A stretch of 64,000 nucleotides of DNA. Source: Sindora glabra (taxonomy: Eukaryota > Streptophyta > Magnoliopsida > Fabales > Fabaceae). A program made the translations under genes and the position numbers. The notes below the pieces were generated by a model. It searched no databases. It was not told where the DNA came from and was given only the letters and a program-made list of their open reading frames with translations. This document shows positions 1-12,159 of this stretch, piece after piece (position 1 is the first letter of the stretch; every line of letters starts with the position of its first letter). Location: the NCBI GenBank assembly GCA_020226215.1, contig CM035233.1, positions 18,495,701 through 18,559,700 on the forward strand, read 5' to 3'.

Positions 1-419
1 AAAATCTTTATTCCAAAATTTACCAAATCATTAGTTTTCATTTTACGCATCAATTCATTCATAGTTATCCATCAAAATTTCTCTTTTACACATACAAATT
101 CTATTTTAAGCAAGATCATTCAAGTTATACTATTTATTGTCATCATAAAATAAAATTCTAAATTACTATATTTTTAAGAAAGTCATAATAAAAACTCGAT
201 TTGGTAGGGAATTTTTTTGCAAGAGAGTATTTCATTAGGGACACTAAGACATGCTAGAATTGATCAAATAGTATTTGACTTATGCTTTAGGGAACTTTAA
301 TTTAGATGTGAAAAAGGAATAGAAGAATATTAAGCCATTTCACCTATTCCTAAATAGTATTGCTCTATATCCTTTCAATAAGGCCAAAATGAAAATTGTA
401 ATCCCTTTTTTCATCATGA
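1..419. other. AT-rich stretch, no gene seen
   Basis: No coding segment, RNA gene or recognisable repeat boundary is visible. It may be the decayed 5' part of the LINE that follows, but no reading frame or motif supports that. Confidence 0.4.
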
Positions 420-2999
420 ACAAGGACGACCATCCAAATTGGAATTTATTATGTTTACTTCTTCATCTTCTAATGTTGGAAAGAGGAAATCTCTAAACAA
501 CCACCTTTAGACACATTTTAACATGATGCAAGGATTGTTTGGTTATGAATGATGCAACTATAGATAGATATTTTGAGAAGTGAACCTTTCATATTGTTAT
601 TTCTGAAAGGAAGAACAAAGATAAAATATATCCACATGAAGAAAGATGCTCTAAGCTTAAAGAAAGAGATAGTAAATCACTTAATTGGTTAATAGATGAT
701 ATATAGGAAGATTGTGTCCTTTATCATTTTTACTATTTTAATCATGATTATTAATACTAAAGAAGTGGTGGATCTTTCAACTATAGAAGAAATCAATAAT
801 GTTCAAGGAGATACTACTGGCAAAGAACTTTTTAAAATAGGAATTTAGAACTTTTTTGGATTTCAACACCCAGATTTTCAAAGGTTAGCAGTAGAATTCT
901 TTATCAAACAAAATCTCTTTATATTGATTCTCAATAAAACTAGACTTGGTAAGCCTCAAGTTTAAGCTATCACTTTATTGCCATCTTTTGATAGAATGGA
1001 AATGATAGAGACTTATGGTTTTGCTAGCAAAATATGGCTTATGGAAAAAGAGGAAATGTTAGATGTCAAGGTGATTAACAAGATTGAACAAGAAATTTAT
1101 GCTATTGTTTAGGTATCCTCTAATTTTTCTCCCTGGTTACTTACATGTCTTTATGCTAACCCTAAGATTTCTTTTTGGAAAATTTTATAGTAAAGCCTTG
1201 AAACTTTTGCTAATTTAAATGATTATGCTTGGTTAGTGGTAGGAGATTTCAATGAAATAACTTGCCAATCTAAAAAAAATTAAAGGAGCTCTTATTAACA
1301 AAAGAGAGGTTAATCATTTTAATAATTGTTTATTCCATTGTAGTCTAATTAATATGGGTTTTTTAGGTCATATCTATACCTAGTCAAATCTTTATGATAA
1401 CTCTAACCTTACCCTTAAAAAACTTGATAAAGTCTTTTGTAATCCTAGTTAAAGGCTCTAACTTTCTAAAGCCTCTATTTTTCATCTTTTAGAGTTCATT
1501 CTAACCATGCCTTTATTGCTATCCAATTAGTTCCCAAATGCCTAAACTCATTCCTTCAGCCTTTTAGATTTGAGGCTTGTTAGCTTTCATACCCTAATTT
1601 TGAGACTATTATGTCAAATTCATGGAATCAAGGGTAAAACTTAAAAAATTTATATATGATGTTAGTTAATGGAATAAAAATGGTTTTAAAAAGAATAACT
1701 AAATTCTAGCTAGATTAGAATAGGTTTAAAAATATCTTAACTTGTCGTAGTTATCCTTTGTTAGGTCTTAGGAAAGAACTTCAATATATAGGTGTCTTGA
1801 GGCAAGACAAAGAGATTTAATCTTTAAAGTCTAGAATGGATTGGATCCATGATGGGGATAGGAATATTTATACATATCATTTATCTATTATAGTTAGAAA
1901 AAAGTGGAATGAGATAACCAAACTTAGAAATGAAACTAGTCTTTAGTTTCAAAGGCTAAATGATATTTAGTAATCTCATCAAATCCACCTTTATTAATAG
2001 TTTTAAGTATTATGTATTCTATTTTAATTTGAATCATACCAGGATTGAATAGTCGAATGTTCCTTAGATCTAAATTTATTTATTGCTCTTGTAAAGAAGC
2101 CTTCAAAGTTTGAAATCCTTTTTCCTCTTCAATCTTTTAAGCCTAAGAAAGCTTTAGGTCCTAATGGTCTTTATCCTAGACTTTTCCAAAGGTTTTTTAC
2201 CTCAGTTGGATCTTTTATGGTTCACTATATCCAAGAGTCCTTTACATTTGCTATCATCTTATGCTTCATGAATTAAACTCTTAGTTCTCTAAATCCTAAT
2301 AATATTGTCTAAAGAACTATTAATAATTTTAAATCCATAAGCCTTTGTAATACCCTCATTAAAATATTAACTAAGACTTTATCAATAGGGTTTGTCCTTT
2401 GCTTCTAAAATTGGTTTCACCTTTTTAAGATGCCTTTGGCTCAGTTAAGAAAACTAGAGATAATATTGTGATTTTAAGAGAAATCCTTTATACCATTAAT
2501 TGATATAAAATAACAAAGGGAACATGGTTATAAAATTAGACCTTGTAAAGACTTATAACACCTTGGAGTGGAGTTTCTTAAAAGAGTTTTTGATTTTTTT
2601 AGTTTTCTTCCAAAATGGATAAGTTTAGTTATGAGTTATGTCTCAGATGTCACTTATAATGTGCTTGTCAATGGAGGCAAGCTTGAAGTTTTTTCTCCTT
2701 TATAGGGTCTTAAGTAAAGGGGTTTTCTCTCCTCTTACTTATTCATTTTGTGTATGAAGTATTTCAATCTTCTAATTAGGGAGTTAGGATAAAAAATCTC
2801 TGACATCCAATTAAGTCTAGCAAGTATGGTTTAAGTTTTTTTATGTTTTCTATGTTGATGACATTATCCTATTTGCCAAAGTGGATGCTAAAAATTTTCA
2901 CACTATTGCAAATGCCTTGGACTAGTTTACTTAAATTTCTAGTTTGAAAGTGAATTTCCATAGGTCTAAGGTTTATTTATCAGAAATACCTTGGTTAAC

Positions 3000-3996
3000 A
3001 ATAAGGACCATCTTTCATATATTTTTGGTATTAAACATGTAGAGAACTCAAGGACTAAAATTAGTGCAATTATAGAGCTATTAATTTCCAGTTTCTAGTT
3101 AAGAGTAGGATAAGTGGCTAGAATCCCGAATGTTTCTCCCTTACTAGTATAGTTATCTTAATTACCTCTATAATTTCTATAATTCTTTCTTACCACATGT
3201 CTTTTTGTAAGATTCTTAAAGGTATCCTATCTAGAATTGACAAATCCATTAGACAATTTTTATAGAATGGATCTCTTAAGAACTAGAAAATGTCTTTAGT
3301 TAATTAGGAGGTTGTTACCAAGCTTACTTACTAAGGAAGGCTAGGAATTAGGATGCTCAAAATTATAATTTGGCTTTGTTATGTAATTGGGCTTGGTAAT
3401 TTTTTAAGGGTAAAGAAGACTAGCAAGTACTAGTGATTAGGAAAAAAAATACTTGTCTGAGATAGAAAAGGCCTTTTTAGGAAAATATCCTTAGTAAGGA
3501 CCATCTTTCAGATATTTTAGGTATTAAACATGCAGGAAACCTAGGGAAGTACTTGGGTCTAGAATTAAAAGCAATTATAAAGCTACTAAGTTCTAGTTTC
3601 TAGTTAAAAAGGTTAAAAATTGGATAAATGGATGGAATCCTAAATATCTTTCCTCTTCTGATAGAGTAATCTTAATTAACTTTATAGTTTGTACAATTCC
3701 ATCTTACCACATGCCTTTTATAATATTCCTAGAGGTATCCTATCCAAAATTGACTAATCTATTAGACAATTTTTATGAAGTGGATCTCTTGAGAACTAAG
3801 AAATATCCTTTGTTAATTAAGAAGTTGTTACCAAGCATATTGGCTAAGAAGGGCTAAGAATTAGGGATGTTCAAAACTACAATTTAGCTTGTTATGTAAA
3901 TAAGCTTGGTAATTATTTGAAAGTAAGGAAGACCTATGGCTATAGGTAATTAGGAAAAAAAATACTTGTTTGAAACTAAAAGAGGCCTTTTTAGGA
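3000..3996 (+). repeat. internal tandem duplication of ~490 bp in the LINE
   Basis: Two diverged copies lie head to tail: about 3000-3482 and 3493-3996. Both start with 'taaggaccatctttca/t' and end with 'ggcctttttagga'. They cover the segment after the RT catalytic motif. The first copy lacks about a dozen bases around the 'KYLG' motif that the second keeps. Since both copies have many private changes, the duplication is old. Confidence 0.8.
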
Positions 3997-4660
3997 ATGC
4001 TTCCTATAAATAGAAGGCTTTTAGCATTACATAGATAGTAGGGAACGGAAGGAAAATATCCTTCTAGAATATCAATTGGCCTGGAGTTAGGATTTGAGAG
4101 ACTTTTATTGGTCTTTCAAATAGAGGAGAAAAGTTATTAAAGTTTAGTGATTGCATTAATCATAAGAATTGGGATTAATCTAGATTTCCTTATGATCTAG
4201 GTGAAGAAACTTCCAACAAAATTATAGGAATCCCTTTTAGACTAGTTGACAAATAGGATTCTATCTATTAGGGTTTCTCTAGCTATTTTTTCCCTTAAAA
4301 GGGCTTATTTGTTCGTTATCAAACATAAGTTTCAAATCTCCCATGATTGGAGATAGCCATGGAAAACTTCTACTTTAGCTCAAATTTGATTCTTTCTATG
4401 GCTTTGTCTTTTTGACGAGGCCTTACCTTAAGAGTTCTTAATCCACAAATGTTTGAACATCCCTTTTTGATTATGTGCTTTGTTATAATAGTATTGAAAA
4501 TTTATCTCATATTTTAAATGATTATCAATTTACTTCCCTTTTTTGAAATAGTATATGTATTCCTAATTCCTATGTGAGATCTTTTTAAGAGGATCTCAAA
4601 TCTTGGTTATATATAAACCTTATTTCTAAAGAAATTGCTTTTTTTTGCTATTTTATTGGC

Positions 4661-4855
4661 TTGTTTCTTTGCTTTTGCTATCGGGAATCATTGGTTGAAC
4701 TTAACAAGCATATTTTTAATTTTAATAATAAGCAATTACTCCTAATTATTGTTGAAATGGGTGCTTTTACTATGTTTAAAATTATTAATTCCTTTCACTC
4801 ACATTATTCCTATTTGGTAGACATACTAATGGAAGATTGTAAGATGCTTCTTTAA
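4661..4855 (+). other. 64-codon ORF inside LINE tail, not a gene
   Basis: An open stretch in the 3' part of the LINE. It has no family signature, is AT-driven and lies within the decayed element, so I treat it as non-genic. Confidence 0.5.
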
Positions 4856-5156
4856 GCTTTAGAAGTTCCAACTATTCAGCATATGTATAAGGAGGCAATT
4901 ATAGTTGCTATTTTTTGGCCAAAAAAGTTGTTCATCTTGTATATAACAATGTTTTATTGGATAACCTTTTCGAAGGGTCTAACTTGTACCTTAACTTTGA
5001 TGCTTTAGGGCTTTCCTTGCCCAAAACTATTTAAATCCCTAACATTGTAGACTTATGTAAAACTTATATTGTCTGGTTTAATTTTATAATGGCAGAATTT
5101 TGACTTAATTCACTCTAAAGTCAATATTAATTCTATTAGCTATCTAAATTAAAAAA

Positions 5157-5811
5157 AATCTTCATTTCATTTTTCTAAATAAAACTTCATATTCATATTT
5201 ACATTTTCTTCTAAACAAAATTACATCACAAAACACTAAAAAAGATCTCATAGCAACCAATAGGAAAGCCATATTCTTGAGTATGTTCAAATGAAAAATA
5301 CTAAACCTTAAATTTTTTAAAAATATATTAAATAACATTATATATAAATATACTAAATTTTAATTTTTAAATCCATTAAAATATGAAAAAAAATTGAATA
5401 ATGAACTACACCTCCTTTTTAATTTTGAGTTAGTCCTAAAATTGTACATATGGTAAATCTAGGAGCTAGGAAGGGAAAGAAATGGAGGATAATGGATAAG
5501 GCAGGAAGAGAGGAAAATGAATAGTTAATTTATGACTTTTGCTCCATTTATTTAGATTTTTTAAAATCCACCCAAATTGCATATACATATAATAGTTAGT
5601 GGAAAGTTTTAAAGGATATCAATATATTGATCATAAATCTTATTATTAATTAAAACCTCCAAACAAAGAGAAGATTATAACATAATCTTCATTTCTTTCT
5701 CCTTCCCCCCCATTCACCCTTATCCAAATATACTAGTATTTTTGTATTCAACATTACTCACTTAGTATTTATATAATGGAATTATTAGTTTATGATGGTT
5801 TCATTATGGTT
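5157..5811. other. AT-rich spacer, nothing recognised
   Basis: No coding segment or defined repeat is seen. There is a C-run with pyrimidine-rich flanks near 5700-5720. Confidence 0.4.
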
Positions 5812-5814
5812 GTT

Positions 5815-6300
5815 TTGTGAATAGAATGAAAAGAAATGGAAATAGAAAAATGGAATGGATAAAAAGTTTATTTGGTAGAAACAATGGAATAGGAATATTC
5901 ATTTTATAAAATAATAAAATCTCTATCCCATAACAAAAGTGATAAAATGATCTTTTTATATTTTTATTTCTTACATTTTTTAAATATTATAACATTACCT
6001 TTTATTAATAATAACAAAATAATAATAATTTTTCAATATTTATATTAAAATATTTTGATAATTATATTTTTAATAATAAAATTCAAGTATAAAAATTTTT
6101 AAATTAGAATTTTTATGCTTTTAATATAGATATTCTTTTATTAATTATAATTTGTAATATATTTTAAAATATGATTAATTGTTGTTATTGATCATATTAT
6201 ATATTTTATTATATTAAATTATTTATAAGATATTTATTATTTTTTGATAAGAATATTATTATCATTTACTATTCCTTCCCAATTCCTTCTTATGGATTGG
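5815..6300. repeat. MITE-like AT-rich repeat, copy 1
   Basis: It starts with a purine-rich end (aaaatggaatggataaaaag, then tttggtagaaacaatggaat). It ends with a complementary pyrimidine-rich stretch (attccttcccaattcc). The middle is AT-rich and shares order and wording with 19330-19930, for example 'aaaagtgat..aat(g)atc/tttt', 'ttacatttttta/ttcc' and 'ccttttattaata'. Purine/pyrimidine complementary ends, no coding capacity and two copies in one window suggest a non-autonomous DNA transposon. The superfamily is not determined. Confidence 0.5.
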
Positions 6301-6314
6301 GCTCCTTTATAGTA

Positions 6315-6464
6315 CAAAATGCACTTTAGAGGGTAAAGTGTCCAATTTTATCATTAATTTTTTTTATTATTATTTATAAAATTATAACTCAAAATCAATG
6401 ATAGGATTGGACACTTTACCCTGTAAAGTATATTTTGCACTTTAGAGGGTAAAGTGTCCAATCC
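6315..6464. repeat. foldback element with ~47-bp arms plus a third partial arm
   Basis: The left arm (6315-6361, caaaatgcactttagagggt...) is the near-perfect reverse complement of the right arm (6391-6437), separated by about 30 AT-rich bases. Transcribed, it would form a long hairpin. Immediately after it, 6437-6462 repeats the left-arm core 'gcactttagagggtaaagtg' plus 'tccaat' in direct orientation. This looks like a very short MITE/foldback element or the fused ends of two copies. Confidence 0.8.
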
Positions 6465-6539
6465 CATGGTTATTTTTGAAATGCTCTTTTATTTCTTGTT
6501 TTGAAGTTAGATCACACACAACAAGATTGATTGTCTAAA

Positions 6540-6960
6540 CCTTTCCTTTTCTCATGTTTTTCTATGCTTGGCTAACAATATATATCATCTCATTAATTGC
6601 CTACTCAACTTTTTTAGTATCAACTTGCGAAGGCAATGACTTTAAGGCTTGGCAAATCATAAAATTATCCCTAGTTCAACTTCGATGCTCTTTAACTTAT
6701 TATTATAATTGTTCAATTTCAGAATATATTCCTTTACTTCATTAGTTCCATCATAGGTCATTTTCTCGAGCAGTGAGAGATAGTGACTTTTTTGCACTTT
6801 ATTGAATTTAATCAATTTTTTAGCAATGAAATCCATAAAGTATATAGCATTCTTAGAGGATACTCTTTTTAATAGTCTTGTCTATAGTATATTTCATAAT
6901 CATCAGACATACCTTGTTCAACTACCTCCTTTTTTCAAGTTTTTTCTTCTATTCCACACT
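6540..6960 (-). pseudogene. Ty1/copia gag fragment (UBN2-like)
   Basis: Read on the minus strand, about 6645-6960 gives a copia Gag-like segment. Its key part is 'YDGTNEVKEYILKLNNYNNK' followed by 'LKSIEVELGIIL', which corresponds to the G(T/S)..V.E.I.....N...KL...G.ELS block of plant copia Gag proteins. Stops and at least one frame change are present. No LTR, integrase or RT was recognised around it, so it is an isolated fragment. The extension to 6540 (SLPSQV...) is weaker. Confidence 0.6.
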
Positions 6961-8361
6961 TAAGTTTGTATTAACTCTGCATTCCTCTTCTATATATTGC
7001 TAAATATAGTTTTATAAATTTAGTCTATTCATAATAAGTTGTCCTATTTAGCATTTTTATTAAGGAAATTGCATATGTAATGAAGTTAAGGAAAATATAC
7101 CAACTAGTTAATGCATATAAACATTTTAATCATGCTTACATTTTTCTCTTAAAATAATCTATGCAATTTTATATTGTATTACATTATAAGACTTAATATC
7201 AAAGGGCATTGAAGACCTTATGGTATAATACAAGCATTAAATATTGCATTTCTAAAATCTAACACTAAAAGGGTGTTTAAATATTCTAAAAATATAATAT
7301 TTAATTCTATGATAATATTATTGGCAATGAACAATATTAATAATATAATATTAAAAGATATTTAATATTACTAATACAACACTTTCCTTTAAACACATTA
7401 AAATAATTTTCCTTCCAAAATTTTGAATAAAATTTCATGCAATTAATCCTATGAAAGGTGAGTATATAATTGCATAAAATTTCATAACATAATATGAGCA
7501 ATTAGTAATTTCTATACAACATAATAATATTTAATAAAATTATTGCATCATACAACTAATGTCTAAACTTATTACAAAAAATATAAAAGATAACTTAATT
7601 TTTAACTCAAAATAATTTCAAATGCACATTAAATAAAATAGATAAAATTTAATATAAAAATTTTAATTTAAAAAAATCTAGAAAAATATGCATTGAATAG
7701 TACTCAAAGAGTGGAGCATAATAGTACTAGCATTGTTGTTGCTTGCTGTTTGCTGTCGAGATAGCGACACATGTCACACAAGCATCAGAGGCATGACTAG
7801 AATTGCATGCATGGACACTATTGGCCATCTTTTACATTTGGCTCAGTCCTAATCAAGTTACCTAACCTAACTTATGACCTGATAGTGTCCTGGACTTGTT
7901 TCTTCCATTTTTTCACATCTTTTTATGCAATTTTCACTCCAAATCATTACTAATATGATTTCTTAATTGAATTAGTTAGATTTTCATCTACAAATGTGCA
8001 AAATTTGACTTTAAGATTTTCAAAATTTTTAAATCTTTTATAAAATGCTTGGTATGATCTCTAATAATTTCCACACATTTTGGCTTAAAAAATAGTCTAA
8101 TTTTAATGTAAACTAGGTTGTTAATATAAACAAATCTTTATCTTTATCCAAAAATGAAAAGAACAAATTTGAAAAAAAATTCTAAAATAACCATAATCCA
8201 ACAATGAGAGATATTTCAGCAAATTGCAACAAATTTAATGAGCTTTAACTAAAGCATAATATAAAGGAAGCACAAGCATTTTTAACCAAAATAAACAAAC
8301 ATCCACCAAGTAATTTTTAAACTAGAAAAATTCAGACTTTTCAGGTCTAAAACAAAGAAAC
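6961..8361. other. AT-rich spacer, nothing recognised
   Basis: No coding segment was found. A slightly more GC-rich patch at about 7735-7900 (gctgtcgagatagcgacacatg...) has no recognisable motif or partner in the window. Confidence 0.4.
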
Positions 8362-8585
8362 CACATAACACAATATTCCCATATTCTTGCTTTTGGATAA
8401 TGGTAAGTGTGTGTTGTTTATTGCATGCATACATTATCTTTATTTATGCTAAAACAAGCAAAGAAAATAACTTCACATAACACAATATTCCCATATTCTT
8501 GCTTTTGGATAATGGTAAGTGTGTGTTGTTTATTGCATGCATACATTATCTTTATTTATGCTAAAACAAGCAAAGAAAATAGCTT
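8362..8585. repeat. 112-bp tandem duplication, two almost identical copies
   Basis: Copy 1 is 8362-8473 and copy 2 is 8474-8585. Both start 'cacataacacaatattccca' and run to 'caagcaaagaaaata'. By eye they differ only in the last few bases, so the duplication is recent compared with other repeats here. The short ORF across it (8407-8595) is just the repeat read twice. Confidence 0.95.
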
Positions 8586-8698
8586 TAATTTGTAAATTCC
8601 TTCATATATACAAATTTCTTAACTTTACATAAACACAATAAATAACACAAGATATCCATAATGAGCACAAGATCGAAAGACACCTTTGCACTTATACA

Positions 8699-8726
8699 TA
8701 TGTGTGTGCGCGCGCACACGCGCATG
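8699..8726. repeat. alternating purine-pyrimidine tract (TG/CG/CA)
   Basis: The run 'tatgtgtgtgcgcgcgcaca' continues as 'cgcgcatg'. It strictly alternates purines and pyrimidines and includes a CGCGCG core, a classical Z-DNA-prone pattern that stands out in AT-rich surroundings. Confidence 0.85.
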
Positions 8727-9436
8727 TAGGTTTCTAAATACAAGCCAGGAAGGGCATGAGATCATATCTTTAAGTTATAAAAATGGTAGTATATATAATA
8801 ATAGAAAATTTTTCATAAAGATGATTGCCTAAACATGCTTGTTAAAATGGAACTTTGGTAATACACATATTTATATATATTCATATGAAAAGAACTTAAA
8901 ATGGCATACACATGTATAAGAATAATTTATGATGATAGAGTGCCATTTGCATTAACAAATAATGTGCATATATATAGCAACTTATATAAACCTTCAGGTC
9001 ATAATGTATAGTAGTGTCATGTAATGATTTTACATAGTATTGCACACATACTATATTGCATTAAATGTTTAAAAGTTAAGCCTTTAAAGCATACATAACT
9101 CCAATTCTAGGTGCATAAAAATCATGCATTAAATAGGTACTAAGAGGAAACTTTAACAAAAAAAAAAGTATATAGATAAACATGTATACTTCATTTTAGC
9201 AAAAAAGCTCACATTATTAGTCATATATATGATAAAGACAAATTGTAGAAACACATAAGGAGCCAAAAACAAGTTTTTAGAATGATAATATTAGTAGAAG
9301 GAAAATTATTTCATGTATGCATAGATGAGCAGAAATTCATTCATATAAATCACATTAAAATTTTATTCAAAAAGTTACATAATAAAATAACTATGATAAT
9401 AATTGGTTAGGTTTTGATACTGTTATTGGTAAATTG

Positions 9437-9438
<2 letters not shown>

Positions 9439-9491
<53 letters not shown>
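9439..9491. repeat. (AT)n microsatellite, ~26 units
   Basis: An uninterrupted AT dinucleotide run. Confidence 0.98.
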
Positions 9492-9494
<3 letters not shown>

Positions 9495-12150
9495 TTCTTA
9501 GATTCTTAATTATAAATCATAGCATGGTTTATTTAATAGTAAGAAAAAATTATAAAATATGTAGAAAGGAAAAATTAAAAGTCAAATTGGTAACTTGAAT
9601 CCAATGTGTCCATATTTTGTAATTTTTCAATAGTTTCTACTTTTACAATTGAGAAGATCACAACTCCTAGGTATACTTGATCATCCCAATTCCTGAAAGC
9701 ATAAAATAAACTAAAGGGTAAAGGAAATCACTCCTTCTATTAAAGCTAAACTATTTGTTTTTTGATAGAGAAACTCCTTTTTTACACTCTAATAGGAGAA
9801 AATGTAGCTTCATATTATTTTAAGAGGTAGAGACCTCTTTATATAATAAATTAACTAGGTTAGATCATAGATCCTACCTATCACATAATCTATACCTAGT
9901 TAATTTATATTAGGCTTACATACCATATAAAATCCATAACATTAGAGTCATATTAATTTTAGGTATTAAACAAAATTAACATTAATAATAACACATAACA
10001 AATTATAAATTAAGTGAGATCTAAAATTAATAAAATTCCAACATAAAAAAGAAAGCATAGTGCAATGGTCTAAATGGGTTGAATTGACTTCTTTATTGGG
10101 AAAATTTATCACCTATGTTGTAGAAATGGTCCAATGAATTAGTCACAACCGAGTTAAACTAAAATTTTTATTTTAGGACAATCATACTATACTTACATCT
10201 AATTTCATTGATTTCACCTAACTTAGATGCATTTTTAAGCATTCCAATTTATCTATATATGCTTTCTACTATTAACATTTTGTTTGCTTAAACTTTTTTA
10301 AATATAATTTTTAATAAAAATAATTCCATAATAGGTGAATTAAGTTGAATTAGGTAAAATCACATATAAATAAAGTATAATTTTTTATATTTATACCAAT
10401 TGATATCAAGAATTCTCAATAGAGATCAAAATATATTAATTTTATCTCTTTATTTGAATAATACACCTTAAACAAGAAACAATTCTATTAAAATGCATGA
10501 CAAAAATAGACAAAATATACCAAATTTTTTTAGAATTATGAATTATGAAAATCAATTTGTATAAATATAAAAAAATTATATTTTAGTCATTTATAATTTT
10601 TACTAAATTCATTTAACTCATTCTTTAAGGGATATGCCACTACAAATTTAATTGAAAAAAAGTTTAATTAGACAAAATGTTAACATTAAAACTTATAGAT
10701 ATACATATTATAATGTTTGAAAATACAAATAAGTTAAGTGAAAATTTGCAAAATTATAGGTGAAAAAAGTGTAACTTTTCCTTTTATTTTTTAAATCACC
10801 ATTCGTTGAATTCCTTTATAAGATGAAACTAGCAAAATTTGGCCCTTTCATTTTTACAGTTATCATTTGTGGTGGAGATTGTGATTAGGTGTGATCTTTA
10901 ATCTCTTGTTGCCTTCCTCTCCCCTCTCAATGTTGTTGATTTATGAATGAATTTAGTGAATTAGGCATAATTCTTGGAGACATAGATGTTAAATGAGGCC
11001 ATGTTATGTGATGCGCATGTAATTATTGGTGATTTGGATGAAAATTAAATAAGAGGTGTAAATTGCATTGAGTGCAAAAAATGTAGAGATTAAATTACTT
11101 CTTCTTAAAACCTTGGATAATGAAAAGCTTTTTGCATATAAGATAAATTATAAAGAATAATGTATATTTTAACCTAATTAATATCATAGAGTCATTAGGT
11201 ATGATGATAAGCTTGAATTGATTTGTTAAAACCTTAAGTTATGCTTTAGAAGATATTTCAAAAAAATTATATTGATACATGTTTTAAGTTCTTATTTAAA
11301 AATTTTTCCATCTTTCTTACTAAAAAAAATTACAATTTTTATAAACATTGTAAATTTTTTTATAAAAATTTAAAAAATTATTTTATTTTAAACTTGAATG
11401 ATGGGTTTATAATTTTTTATGTATTTGTTACTCACACAATTCATATCTATTACAACTTTTATTAAATTATATAAAAAAGTTGCGCTATTCTATATGAATA
11501 CTTTAAAATTATATTGCTTTTGAATTAAATTTTCATTTAAAAAAATTCATATCTTTTTTTAAAGCTAAACTATAACAAAATCCTTAAATTTGAACTCTTT
11601 TTATTAATAATATACAAAAAAACTAAATAAATGTACTTTAAACTAGTCATATCATATATAAATGAGACTCTATCTTAATATTATATATTAATTTAAAATT
11701 CAAATTTTTTAATAAGTTGACTACTCAAAATATTTAGCAATTACAGTATTAATTAGAAAAGAAAATCAAGTTTCTTGCTTAAATTTTAAGTATTAAAAAC
11801 TATTTTTTGTATTTACACCTTGTAGCTTGTTTGGCATGATGGAATGGAATAGAATAGAATGGAAAAAAATTATTTGATATATACTATAGAATGGGAATAC
11901 CCATTTTACACCTTTAAGAATTTAAATTTCATTGATTCAGAATTTTGATTACTTATCAATGAAGGTTATTTATTTTGCTCAAATTTTGATTTCTATAAGT
12001 AATTTGAATTAATAAGTATATGAGAGAAATTTGGATAGCAAAAGAATTCAGTGAAATATTAAAATTTGATGATGGTTTAAAATAGAAAGGATTTGTAAAC
12101 TATTTACTATATCTTAAAAGAGGTAAATGAGAGCAAGTAACAATTTGTAA
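9492..12150. other. AT-rich spacer with a possible MITE end
   Basis: No gene is seen. At 11823-11920 'gcttgtttggcatgatggaa' followed by 'tggaatagaatagaatgg' and 'tagaatgggaatacccattt' resembles the left ends of the MITE-like copies at 5815 and 19330, so a partial or solo end may lie here. Confidence 0.35.
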
Positions 12151-12159
12151 ATAGAAATT

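Larger units (their letters stand above)
420..5155 (+). mobile_element. degenerate L1-type LINE retrotransposon
   Basis: This is a dead non-LTR retrotransposon. Joined over many stops and shifts, the + strand reads as a LINE ORF2. An endonuclease/exonuclease/phosphatase-like start lies near 870-1000 (...LFILILNKTRLGKP), followed by its 'WLVVGDFNEIT' motif near 1230-1265. The reverse transcriptase begins near 2100 with 'KPKKALGPNGLYPRLF'. It continues with 'MVIKLDLVKTYNTLEW' near 2525 and a broken catalytic FADD-like region near 2840-2880. The RT C-terminal segment ('KYLGLE') and a zf-RVT-like piece near 4150-4230 follow. The body ends near a short A-run at 5149-5156. Dozens of in-frame stops, many looking like CAG/CAA to TAG/TAA changes, rule out function. 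The first ~400 bases (possible gag) are not recognisable. Family assignment is firm; exact ends are approximate. Confidence 0.8.
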
